NCBI GenBank assembly: GCA_903835555.1 | Contig: CAILNN010000046.1 | Location: forward strand, 1 to 41,253 | Reading direction: 5' to 3' | DNA: 41,253 bases | Source of the DNA: an uncultured Verrucomicrobiota bacterium | GTDB lineage: Bacteria; Verrucomicrobiota; Verrucomicrobiia; Limisphaerales; UBA9464 | Shown: one piece after another, positions 33,483 to 41,253 of the stretch | Position numbering within the stretch: position 1 is the stretch's first letter | How the letters are laid out: every line of letters starts with the position of its first letter | The notes under the pieces: model-generated | Told to the model about the DNA's origin: nothing | Seen by the model: the letters and a program-made list of their open reading frames with translations, nothing else | The model's database searches: none | Made by a program: the position numbers and the translations under genes

Positions 33483-36241
33483 ACTCCCAAGGGGCAGGTG
33501 TCCAGCCAGTGGCGCGCTTCGATCGTGTCCGTCTCTGTTATGGGAAAACCGTCGCTTTGGATGAAATCACCATCGATATACCCGCAGCGACAATGGTCGG
33601 ACTAATTGGCCCCGACGCGGTGGGAAAATCCAGTCTCCTTTCACTCCTCGCGGGTGCGCGGGCGGTGCAGGGCGGTACCGTGATTGTCCTCGGAGGGGAC
33701 ATGGCGGACCAACGTCACCGGAAGGCGGTCTGCCGTCGAATTGCCTACATGCCGCAGGGTCTCGGAAAGAACCTCTATGCAACGCTTTCAATCGAAGAGA
33801 ATCTTCAATTCTTCGGATGTCTTTTTGGTTTGGAGAAAGCTGACCGAAGACGGCGCATTGATGAATTATGCCGCGATACCGGACTCTCCGACTTCCTGAC
33901 ACGCCCCGTTGGCAAGTTGTCCGGCGGAATGAAACAGAAACTCGGCCTTTGCTGCGCCTTAATTCATGACCCGGATTTGCTGGTTCTCGACGAGCCAACG
34001 ACGGGAGTCGACCCGCTGGCACGATCCCAGTTTTGGGACCTGATCCGCCGCCTGCGCACCGCGCGCTCCGGGATGAGTGTCGTGGTCGCCACCGCCTATA
34101 TGGACGAAGCCGAGCGTTTTGAATGGCTGATGGCGATGGACGGCGGACGCATTCTTGCCACTGGTTCACCGGCCCAACTTCGCAACCAGACCAAAACCGA
34201 TTCCCTCGATGCCGCCTTCATTGCCCTTTTACCAAAGGCGCAACGCAGTCGCCACCATCCGGTTACCATTTCTCCGTTGGATGAAACCGCCGAGGGTGCG
34301 TTTGCCATTGACGCGGAGAATCTGACCAAGCGGTTTGGTGAGTTTGTCGCGGTTGATCGAGTTAGCTTTCAAATTCGTCGGGGAGAAATCTTCGGATTCC
34401 TTGGTTCCAACGGGTGCGGGAAATCCACCACCATGAAGATGCTGACCGGACTCCTTCCCCCCAGTTCCGGCACCGCATGCCTGTTCGGATTGCCGGTGCG
34501 AGTGGACGACCTCGCGACTCGGAAGCGGGTCGGCTACATGTCCCAATCGTTTTCCCTCTATTCGGAATTGTCGGTTCACCAAAACTTGGTGCTCGCCGCC
34601 CGCCTTTACGGAATGGACCCCGTGCGCATTTCAGAACGGGTCGATGAGATGTTGGAGCGCTTTGATTTGGAAAAGAACCGGGATGCCATGCCGGACCAGA
34701 TTCCCCTGGGAATCCGTCAACGCTTGTCCCTTGCCGTGGCCATGGTTCATCGACCGGACCTATTAATCCTGGATGAACCCACCTCCGGGGTGGACCCTAT
34801 CGCCCGCGACGCTTTGTGGCAGTTGATGATCGATCTATCGCGCCGGGACAAGGTCACAATCTTTGTTTCAACGCACTTCATGAATGAGGCCATGCGTTGC
34901 GATCGAATCTCCCTGATGAACGCGGGTGCGGTCTTGGTTACCGGTCGACCGGCGGAAATCGTCCGACTGCGGGGTGTTGCCACCCTCGAAGAGGCATTCA
35001 TCCGTTACCTAAAAGAAGCGGAAGGAACCGTGGACGCGAAAATGGATACAGCAGACCAGACGATACCTTTACCGATTGTCTTAGGGAGATCATCAGCGCC
35101 ATCGCTGCGGGATTCCCTTTTCAGCTTCCGGCGTTCCTGGAGCTACACGCTCCGGGAGGCCCGCGAGCTTCGTCGGGACCCGGTACGCTCGACGATGGCC
35201 CTGCTCGGGACAGCATTGTTGATGTTGATTATCGGGTACGGGATCAGTCTCGACGTCGAGAATCTTGCCTTTGCTGTCCTCGATCATGATGGCACCGGGT
35301 TGAGCCGTGACTACGCCCTTAATCTCGCTGGCTCCCGCTATTTTCGTGAAGCTCCACCGCTCCGAGATGATTGGGAACTGGAACGCCGGATGCGATCGGG
35401 GGAACTGGCCCTCGCAATCGACATCCCCCCCCATTTCGCCCGCTCAGTGAGTCATGGAAACCCGGTGAGCATCGGAGCCTGGGTCGACGGCTCCATGCCC
35501 CAACGAGCCGAAACCGTTCAAGGCTACATCCTTGGAATGCATCAAGGCTGGCTCGCAGAGATGGCAACCCGTCGACTCGGTCGAACCATTTCAAGCACGG
35601 CATCCGTAGAGACCCGCTATCGCTACAATCCCGATGTGCGCAGCTTGCCGGCCATGGTTCCATCGGTCATTCCGCTCCTCCTCTTGCTGATTCCGGCGAT
35701 GCTCACCGCGTTGTCCGTGGTTCGTGAAAAAGAATTGGGCTCCATCATCAACCTGTATGTGACCCCCGTAACCCGTTCCGAATTTCTTCTGGGTAAACAA
35801 CTGCCCTACATCGTCCTGTCGCTGCTGAATTTTAGCCTGCTGACCCTGATGGCGGTTTCCCTATTTCACGTTCCCGTGAAAGGCAGCCTTGCCGCCCTGA
35901 CGACCGGGGCTCTGCTGTTTGTCATTTTTTCAACCGGATTTGGACTCTTCTGTTCCACATTCACCCGGAGCCAGATCGCTGCCCTTTTTGTGACTCTTAT
36001 CGGTACATTGATTCCTGCGATACAGTTTGCCGGAATCCTAAGCCCCGTTTCCTCCCTCGAAGGCGTAGGCTTCATCATTGGGAAAATATATCCAGCAACG
36101 CATTTCCTGATCATCTGCCGTGGCGTTTTTAGCAAGGGCCTCGGATTCCCTGGCCTGTTTGCCTCCTTCTGGCCGCTGGTGCTGGCCGCTCCCATCATGG
36201 TGGGCCTTCCCGTCCTTTTATTAAAAAAACAGGAGACCTAA
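33479..36241 (+). CDS. rbbA: RbbA-like double-ATPase ABC-2 transporter
   Basis: 920 residues. The first ATPase has Walker A 'GPDAVGKSS' at ~44-52, signature '[11 protein letters not shown]', and '[13 protein letters not shown]'. The second has 'GSNGCGKST' at ~309-317, the degenerate signature '[12 protein letters not shown]' and '[13 protein letters not shown]'. Residues ~560-915 form an ABC-2 permease with a large periplasmic loop. Both the 'GPDxVGKS' loop and 'LGIRQRL' are typical of RbbA, known in E. coli as a ribosome-bound ATPase but more likely a transporter in this context. It sits between HlyD and YhhJ partners. Confidence 0.9.
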   Translation: MNSQGAGVQPVARFDRVRLCYGKTVALDEITIDIPAATMVGLIGPDAVGKSSLLSLLAGARAVQGGTVIVLGGDMADQRHRKAVCRRIAYMPQGLGKNLYATLSIEENLQFFGCLFGLEKADRRRRIDELCRDTGLSDFLTRPVGKLSGGMKQKLGLCCALIHDPDLLVLDEPTTGVDPLARSQFWDLIRRLRTARSGMSVVVATAYMDEAERFEWLMAMDGGRILATGSPAQLRNQTKTDSLDAAFIALLPKAQRSRHHPVTISPLDETAEGAFAIDAENLTKRFGEFVAVDRVSFQIRRGEIFGFLGSNGCGKSTTMKMLTGLLPPSSGTACLFGLPVRVDDLATRKRVGYMSQSFSLYSELSVHQNLVLAARLYGMDPVRISERVDEMLERFDLEKNRDAMPDQIPLGIRQRLSLAVAMVHRPDLLILDEPTSGVDPIARDALWQLMIDLSRRDKVTIFVSTHFMNEAMRCDRISLMNAGAVLVTGRPAEIVRLRGVATLEEAFIRYLKEAEGTVDAKMDTADQTIPLPIVLGRSSAPSLRDSLFSFRRSWSYTLREARELRRDPVRSTMALLGTALLMLIIGYGISLDVENLAFAVLDHDGTGLSRDYALNLAGSRYFREAPPLRDDWELERRMRSGELALAIDIPPHFARSVSHGNPVSIGAWVDGSMPQRAETVQGYILGMHQGWLAEMATRRLGRTISSTASVETRYRYNPDVRSLPAMVPSVIPLLLLLIPAMLTALSVVREKELGSIINLYVTPVTRSEFLLGKQLPYIVLSLLNFSLLTLMAVSLFHVPVKGSLAALTTGALLFVIFSTGFGLFCSTFTRSQIAALFVTLIGTLIPAIQFAGILSPVSSLEGVGFIIGKIYPATHFLIICRGVFSKGLGFPGLFASFWPLVLAAPIMVGLPVLLLKKQET

Positions 36242-36243
36242 TC

Positions 36244-37368
36244 ATGCCATCGGCATCCCATATCTACCGGCTGGGAATTAAGGAGCTTTGGAGCCTCGCC
36301 AGAGACCCCATCATGCTGCTGTTGATCGCCTACAGTTTCACCGCGTCTATTTACATCGCGGCCACGGCCCTCCCGGAAACGCTTCATCACGTTCCCATCG
36401 CCGTGGTGGATGAAGATGCTTCACCCCTCTCTCGCTGTATTGTTCAGGCCTTCTATCGCCCTCGCTTCAATCCACCGCAATTGGTGTCCTTGGCTGAGGC
36501 CGACGCAGGCTTGGATTCCGGTGACTACACTTTCGTCCTCGATATCCCCCCGGATTTTCAGCGTCGCGTCCTCAAAGGGAGCGTATCCCCCATTCAGTTG
36601 AATATCGATGCCACCCGCATGACTCAGGCCTTCAGCGGCGGCGGTTACATCCAGCAAATCGTCTTGGACGAAGTCGACGGCTTCGTGCGGAGATACCGCG
36701 ACATCGCTCCTCCTCCGGTCGATTTGACCCTGCGAGCACGCTTCAATCCTAACTTGGAGCAAATGTGGTTCGGAGCACTCACCGAATTGATTAACAACGT
36801 CACCATGCTCGGTATTATTCTGACCGGTGCTGCCCTCCTGCGGGAGAGGGAACACGGCACCATCGAGCATCTCTTGGTCATGCCGATCACGCCATCGGAG
36901 ATTATGTTGTCAAAGATTTGGTCGATGAGCGCGGTCGTTCTCCTGGCCGCTGCTGTGGGACTCCTGTGGGTCGTCAAAGGCATCCTGCATATTCCCATCG
37001 GCGGATCAGCAGTCCTGTTTATGTTCGGGGCGCTCCTCCACCTCTTTGCCGCCACCTCTCTCGGAATCTTTATGGCGACTGTCGCTCGATCCATGCCCCA
37101 GTTTGGAATGCTCGCTGTCTTGATTCTTCTGCCGCTCCAATTGCTCTCGGGAAGCTTCACTCCCCGCGAAAGTCTGCCCGCTTTCCTTCAGTACCTCATG
37201 CTCGCCGCACCGACCACCCACTTCGTTGCCCTCGGCCAGGCGATCCTGTTTCGCGGTGCAGGTCTATCCCAGGTGTGGCCTCACCTTTCTGCCTTGATAG
37301 GCATCGGAATGGTGTTCTTCGCCATCGCCCTCCTCCGCTTTCGAAAATCACTCAGTGAAACCGCTTGA
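36244..37368 (+). CDS. yhhJ: ABC-2 permease (YhhJ-like)
   Basis: 374 residues: one N-terminal helix ('[22 protein letters not shown]'), a periplasmic domain to ~175, and five helices from ~178 on with '[30 protein letters not shown]', the usual ABC-2 motif. It is the partner permease for the RbbA-like protein; its start is 2 bp after the latter's stop. Confidence 0.92.
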   Translation: MPSASHIYRLGIKELWSLARDPIMLLLIAYSFTASIYIAATALPETLHHVPIAVVDEDASPLSRCIVQAFYRPRFNPPQLVSLAEADAGLDSGDYTFVLDIPPDFQRRVLKGSVSPIQLNIDATRMTQAFSGGGYIQQIVLDEVDGFVRRYRDIAPPPVDLTLRARFNPNLEQMWFGALTELINNVTMLGIILTGAALLREREHGTIEHLLVMPITPSEIMLSKIWSMSAVVLLAAAVGLLWVVKGILHIPIGGSAVLFMFGALLHLFAATSLGIFMATVARSMPQFGMLAVLILLPLQLLSGSFTPRESLPAFLQYLMLAAPTTHFVALGQAILFRGAGLSQVWPHLSALIGIGMVFFAIALLRFRKSLSETA

Positions 37369-37384
37369 TCCTGCTTCTCCTGTC

Positions 37385-39763
37385 ATGAATACCACAACGA
37401 ACTCCGCTCCCGAGGAATCCTTTCAGTTGCTCGATGCCTATTGGCGGGCGGCCAATTACCTGTCCGTTGGCCAGATATACCTTTTCGATAATCCGCTGCT
37501 AAAGCGCCCCCTGTTGCTGTCCGATGTAAAACACATGCTCTTGGGACATTGGGGGACCACCCCGGGGCAGAATTTCATCTACGCCCATCTCAATCGCGTC
37601 ATCCGGAACTTTGATCTCGATATGATCTATGTGGCAGGTCCCGGCCATGGCGGACCTGCCGTCGTCGCCAACACCTACCTCGAAGGCACCTACAGCGAAG
37701 TCTATCCCGATATCAGCCAAGACGAGGCCGGTTTGCGAAAACTTTTCCTTCAGTTTTCTTTCCCAGGCGGAATCCCAAGCCACGCCTCGCCCGAATGCCC
37801 CGGATCGATTCATGAAGGCGGGGAGTTGGGCTACTCGCTGAGCCACTCGTTTGGTGCCGTATTCGACAATCCTGATTTTATAGTCGCTTGCGTCGTCGGT
37901 GATGGCGAAGCTGAAACGGGGCCTCTCGCAACGGCTTGGCATTCCAACAAATTTCTCGATCCGGTCACCGATGGAGCCGTGTTGCCGATCCTCCATCTCA
38001 ATGGGTATAAAATATCCAACCCCACCGTGCTGGCCCGGATTTCCCGCGACGAACTGGACCAATTGCTAAGGGGTTATGGATGGATTCCCTATTTCGTCGA
38101 AGGGTACGAACCGGGCCCAATGCATACCGCCATGGCTGAGACCCTCGATACCGTGGTGGGCGAAATCAAACGCATCCAGTTTGACGCCCGCTCCGGCGGA
38201 AATACCGAACGGCCCAGATGGCCGATGATTGTCCTGAATTCGCCCAAGGGTTGGACCGGTCCAAAGGTCGTCGATGGCCTTCAGATCGAAGGAACTTTTC
38301 GCGCCCATCAGGTGCCCCTTTCGGACCCAGCCACCCATCCAGAACATTTGTTGCTCTTGGAATCGTGGCTGAAAAGCTATCGGCCCGATGAACTTTTCGA
38401 TTCCCAAGGACGATTGCTACCGGAACTGGCCGCATTAGCTCCAGTCGGTACACGCCGGATGGGTGCCAATCCACATGCCAACGGCGGAATTTTACTCCGG
38501 GACCTGCGTCTGCCTGACTTTCGCGATTACGCCGCCAAAGTTCCTCACCCGGGTGTCCCCGGTATCGGCGATGCCCACGTGCTGGGAATGTTTCTTCGCG
38601 ATGTCATTCGTTTGAACCGCGAAAAGCGAAACTTCCGCATTTTCGGACCAGACGAAACTCTTTCCAACGGTTTGGAGGCTGTATTCCAAACCACCTCACG
38701 ACAATGGGATGCCGGAATGCGCGCCAACGATGAATTCCTTGCACCGGAAGGGCAGGTGCTCGATTCCATGCTCAGCGAGCATCAATGCGAAGGATGGTTG
38801 GAGGGCTATTTATTAACCGGACGTCACGGACTCTTTAATTGCTACGAGGCCTTCATTCACATCATCGATTCGATGTTCAACCAACATGCCAAATGGTTGA
38901 AGGTCACGCTGCATCTTCCCTGGCGGAGAAAAATCGCCTCGCTCAACTACTTGCTGACATCCCATGTCTGGCGCCAGGACCACAACGGTTTCACCCACCA
39001 GGACCCCGGCTTCATCAGCCATGTGGTCAATAAAAAAGCGGAGATTATCCGTGTCTATCTTCCGCCCGATGCCAATTGCCTGCTTTCAGTCATGGACCAC
39101 TGTTTGCGCAGTCGCCATTACGTCAATGTGATTATCGCCGGAAAGCATCCCGCACCGCAGTGGTTGTCCATGGATGACGCGTGCAAACATTGCGCCGATG
39201 GAATCGGCATCTGGCCTTGGGCGGGCAATGATCAAGGAACCGGAGTTGATGTCGTCATGGCTTGTTGCGGCGATGTGCCCACTCTCGAAACCCTCGCGGC
39301 TGTTTCAATCCTTCGATCGAAACTTCCCTCGCTGAAAATCAGGGTGATCAACGTCGTTGATCTCATGCGGTTGCAGCCCGTCTCAGAACACCCCCACGGC
39401 TTGAATGACCGCGATTTTGATGAACTGTTTACCCGCGACAAGCCGGTCATATTCGCTTTTCACGCCTATCCGACACTCATTCACCAATTAACCTACCGCC
39501 GCACCAATCACGCGAATATCCATGTCCGAGGGTACAAGGAAGAAGGCACCATCACGACCGCCTTTGACATGACGGTTTTGAATGAATTGGACCGTTTTCA
39601 CCTGGTGATGGACGTCATCGATAGATTGCCCCAGACCGGGGACGCGGGTCTCTTCTTGAAGCAGCAACTCAAAGCCAAGTTAGCGGAACATAAGCAATAC
39701 ATCGAACGTCACGGCCAGGACATGCCCGAGATCCGGAACTGGAAATGGGATGCCAATGCATAA
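37385..39763 (+). CDS. xfp: Phosphoketolase (xylulose-5-P / fructose-6-P)
   Basis: A thiamine-diphosphate enzyme splitting xylulose 5-phosphate or fructose 6-phosphate with phosphate to acetyl phosphate and a shorter sugar phosphate. ~792 residues, the normal length. Motifs: '[22 protein letters not shown]', '[19 protein letters not shown]' (TPP-binding GDG...N), '[11 protein letters not shown]' and '[15 protein letters not shown]'. I chose the ATG at 37385; a GTG at 37355 inside the yhhJ end would add 10 residues. Acetate kinase or phosphotransacetylase, which would use the product, is not in the window. Confidence 0.95.
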   Translation: MNTTTNSAPEESFQLLDAYWRAANYLSVGQIYLFDNPLLKRPLLLSDVKHMLLGHWGTTPGQNFIYAHLNRVIRNFDLDMIYVAGPGHGGPAVVANTYLEGTYSEVYPDISQDEAGLRKLFLQFSFPGGIPSHASPECPGSIHEGGELGYSLSHSFGAVFDNPDFIVACVVGDGEAETGPLATAWHSNKFLDPVTDGAVLPILHLNGYKISNPTVLARISRDELDQLLRGYGWIPYFVEGYEPGPMHTAMAETLDTVVGEIKRIQFDARSGGNTERPRWPMIVLNSPKGWTGPKVVDGLQIEGTFRAHQVPLSDPATHPEHLLLLESWLKSYRPDELFDSQGRLLPELAALAPVGTRRMGANPHANGGILLRDLRLPDFRDYAAKVPHPGVPGIGDAHVLGMFLRDVIRLNREKRNFRIFGPDETLSNGLEAVFQTTSRQWDAGMRANDEFLAPEGQVLDSMLSEHQCEGWLEGYLLTGRHGLFNCYEAFIHIIDSMFNQHAKWLKVTLHLPWRRKIASLNYLLTSHVWRQDHNGFTHQDPGFISHVVNKKAEIIRVYLPPDANCLLSVMDHCLRSRHYVNVIIAGKHPAPQWLSMDDACKHCADGIGIWPWAGNDQGTGVDVVMACCGDVPTLETLAAVSILRSKLPSLKIRVINVVDLMRLQPVSEHPHGLNDRDFDELFTRDKPVIFAFHAYPTLIHQLTYRRTNHANIHVRGYKEEGTITTAFDMTVLNELDRFHLVMDVIDRLPQTGDAGLFLKQQLKAKLAEHKQYIERHGQDMPEIRNWKWDANA

Positions 39764-39825
39764 CCGATGGTGGCCTGTTGGAGTTGTTCAGACGGCTCTT
39801 TTTAAAAGTGCAATCTCACCCGTTG

Positions 39826-39862
39826 CCAAAGCGCCAGATGGCTGGCGGACCTCCAGTACCTC
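39826..39862 (-). repeat. Hairpin-containing dispersed repeat, copy D3 (inverted)
   Basis: Read on the minus strand it carries GCCAGCCATCTGGCGCTTTGG, 20 of 21 bases identical to D1 (3855-3903). It lies between the phosphoketolase and MlaE-like genes. Confidence 0.65.
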
Positions 39863-39906
39863 GGTAATGCGCGGCAGCGTCTTGGACTGCTATCCCGATG
39901 TTTTTC

Positions 39907-39943
39907 AACCCCAAAGGGGTTGCGCAGTGGGTGCCGCTGGCAC
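39907..39943. repeat. Two stem-loops between xfp and the MlaE-like gene
   Basis: AACCCC-AAA-GGGGTT at 39907-39921 and GTGCC-GCT-GGCAC at 39931-39943, both perfect. No T-run follows either, so a classical terminator is not evident, though a role in transcript ends is possible. Confidence 0.5.
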
Positions 39944-39978
39944 CGTTCGCGCTCTGATGCCGGATTCATTTTGGAAAA

Positions 39979-41139
39979 ATGACACTTGATTCATCAAACC
40001 CGCCTACGGTTGGCGTTTTTCCCCCTCCGGCTTCTGCTACTTGGGAAGCTGCGGGCGAGGTGGCGAACAGACGCTTGGTCATTGGCGGCGACTGGCAATT
40101 AAGTGGCCCGGTCCCCAAGTGGGAAAAGCTAATCGAAGGTGTTGTACCCAAGGAAGTCGTTGTATCGGGAAAAAAGTTAGGCACTTGGGATACCTCATTG
40201 GTCCTTTTTATGATCCATGCGCAAACCTGGTGCCTCAAAGCCCGGATAAGCTTCCAAACGGAATCGCTGCCTCCCCGACTTCCTGCGTTGCTTTCCCGTT
40301 TCACCGCGATTCAATCCGCCATCCCTGCCCAACGTCCAAAGCGGGCGTCGATTTGGTCCAGATATGTATCCGTCACCGAAGCCTGGACTGCGCGATCGCG
40401 CGAAAACATCACCTTTCTCGGCGAAAACTCGCTTGGATTCGTGAATGTTCTCCGGTTCCCGCGCCGATTTCGGTGGCTCGACTTCGTCATTGAACTTCAG
40501 CAGAGTTGGATATCTTCCCTCCCGGTTGTTTCGCTGGCCAGCTTCCTGATCGGGGTCGTTCTCGCTTTCCAGGCATCCATTCAGTTGCAACAGTTCGGGG
40601 CCGCCATTTTTGTTGCCGACCTGGTGGGGCTCTCGGTGGTGCGTGAAATGGGGCCTATGATGGCCGCTGTCATTGTCGCCGGCGGAACTGGGGCGGGATT
40701 CGCTGCTCGATTGGGCAATATGCGGGTCGACCAGGAGGTCGATGCAATCGAAACGCTCGGGCTTTCATCAGTCGATTTCTTGGCATTGCCGAGAGTATTG
40801 GCCGTGACCCTGATGATGCCCGTGTTGGCTATGTATGCCAATGTTCTCGGAATCCTGGGCGGGATGCTCGTGTCAGGTACCCTCCTTAAGATTCCGCCCA
40901 TGGCCTATTGGCTCGAGATTCAAAACCGGGTCGATCTCACCGATGTGACCACCGGCCTCGCCAAGAGCGTGTTCTTCGGAGCGATTGTAGGACTGACCGG
41001 ATGCCTCCGGGGACTCCGCTGTGAGCGAAGCGCCGCCGGAGTCGGCACCGCCACCTCGTCTGCGGTGGTCACTTCGATCTTACTGGTGATCGTCGCCGAC
41101 GCACTGTTCGCCCTCATCCTCAATGTGTTGGATATCTAG
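39979..41139 (+). CDS. MlaE-family ABC permease with extra N-terminal domain
   Basis: 386 residues. The last ~230 form the MlaE permease: 'SLASFLIGVVLAFQASIQLQQFGA', 'VVREMGPMMAAVIVAGGTGAGFAARLGNMRVDQEVDAIETLGL' (coupling-helix region) and 'SVFFGAIVGLTGCLRGLRCERSAAGVG'. The first ~130 residues resemble a divergent STAS-like domain ('GDWQLSGPVPKWEKLIEG...'), a known fusion in MlaE relatives. The family moves phospholipids between membranes together with MlaF ATPase and MlaD substrate binder, which may follow beyond the window. Confidence 0.88.
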   Translation: MTLDSSNPPTVGVFPPPASATWEAAGEVANRRLVIGGDWQLSGPVPKWEKLIEGVVPKEVVVSGKKLGTWDTSLVLFMIHAQTWCLKARISFQTESLPPRLPALLSRFTAIQSAIPAQRPKRASIWSRYVSVTEAWTARSRENITFLGENSLGFVNVLRFPRRFRWLDFVIELQQSWISSLPVVSLASFLIGVVLAFQASIQLQQFGAAIFVADLVGLSVVREMGPMMAAVIVAGGTGAGFAARLGNMRVDQEVDAIETLGLSSVDFLALPRVLAVTLMMPVLAMYANVLGILGGMLVSGTLLKIPPMAYWLEIQNRVDLTDVTTGLAKSVFFGAIVGLTGCLRGLRCERSAAGVGTATSSAVVTSILLVIVADALFALILNVLDI

Positions 41140-41253
41140 GCCGCGTTTTCAAAATGGCTTTGTCTATATGCGCCAGCCAAAACAGGCGGGGGCGAGGCGC
41201 GACGAGGGAGCATATTGCGACGAAATACGTGACCGAGGAGCAACGAAGCCCCC
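41136..41253 (+). repeat. Dispersed repeat, copy C (starts in the stop codon, runs off the window)
   Basis: It begins CTAG, with the TAG being the stop of the MlaE-like gene. 41151-41178 matches copy B (15159-15186) at 26 of 28 bases. It continues GCC-AAAACA-GGC and GGCGAGGCGCGACGAGGG, which matches the minus strand of E2. Confidence 0.75.

Noticed and set aside
39907..39943. Rho-independent terminator after xfp
   Set aside because: The hairpins are not followed by a T-run, so they are listed as stem-loops only.
1..41253. CRISPR array, phage genes, complete insertion sequence or plasmid origin
   Set aside because: No regularly spaced repeats, cas, capsid, transposase or replication-initiation sequences were seen; the only mobile signals are the intron remnant and short repeats.

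Overview
The window reads as a chromosomal segment of a Verrucomicrobiota-like bacterium with moderately high GC. The evidence is indirect: a heterotroph with DAP-type peptidoglycan recycling (Mpl), archaeal-type phosphoglycerate mutase, PVC-style TPR and HTTM proteins, weak Shine-Dalgarno signals with several GTG starts, and many short hairpin-rich repeats between genes. No rRNA or tRNA gene and no CRISPR array were seen.

Left part (1-8.7 kb): the 3' end of a TPR protein converges on, and overlaps, an HTTM membrane protein. Next come a sugar nucleotidyltransferase and ApgM on the minus strand, then lipA, a PtsN-like EIIA and argS on the plus strand.

From 8.7 to 10.4 kb, between the convergent ends of argS and a secreted FAD oxidoreductase gene, lies a non-coding patchwork. 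It holds stem-loops, two direct copies of a ~90 bp repeat, an intact higA antitoxin behind a decayed higB toxin whose promoter and operator survive, and the 3' end of a group II intron that appears to split one of the repeats.

From 10.4 to 26.5 kb are housekeeping and envelope genes: pyrH-frr-murJ-TPR-thiE in one direction, mpl-TPR in the other, a short-chain dehydrogenase, an ABC exporter fused to a cyclic-nucleotide-binding domain, an HIBADH-type dehydrogenase, an FMN-binding split-barrel protein, two small membrane proteins and a large secreted glycosidase-like protein.

From 26.7 to 39.8 kb is an accessory block that looks stress- or energy-related: a tandem PRC-barrel protein, a DUF3309 peptide, and then a tightly packed run DUF2092-DUF6515-GlgP-HlyD-RbbA-YhhJ-phosphoketolase with ATGA overlaps. 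It joins glycogen phosphorolysis and the phosphoketolase route to acetyl phosphate with a YhiI/RbbA/YhhJ-type export machine and two exported proteins. This is the best candidate in the window for an undescribed functional unit.

The window ends with an MlaE-type lipid-transport permease whose stop codon runs into another copy of the dispersed repeat.
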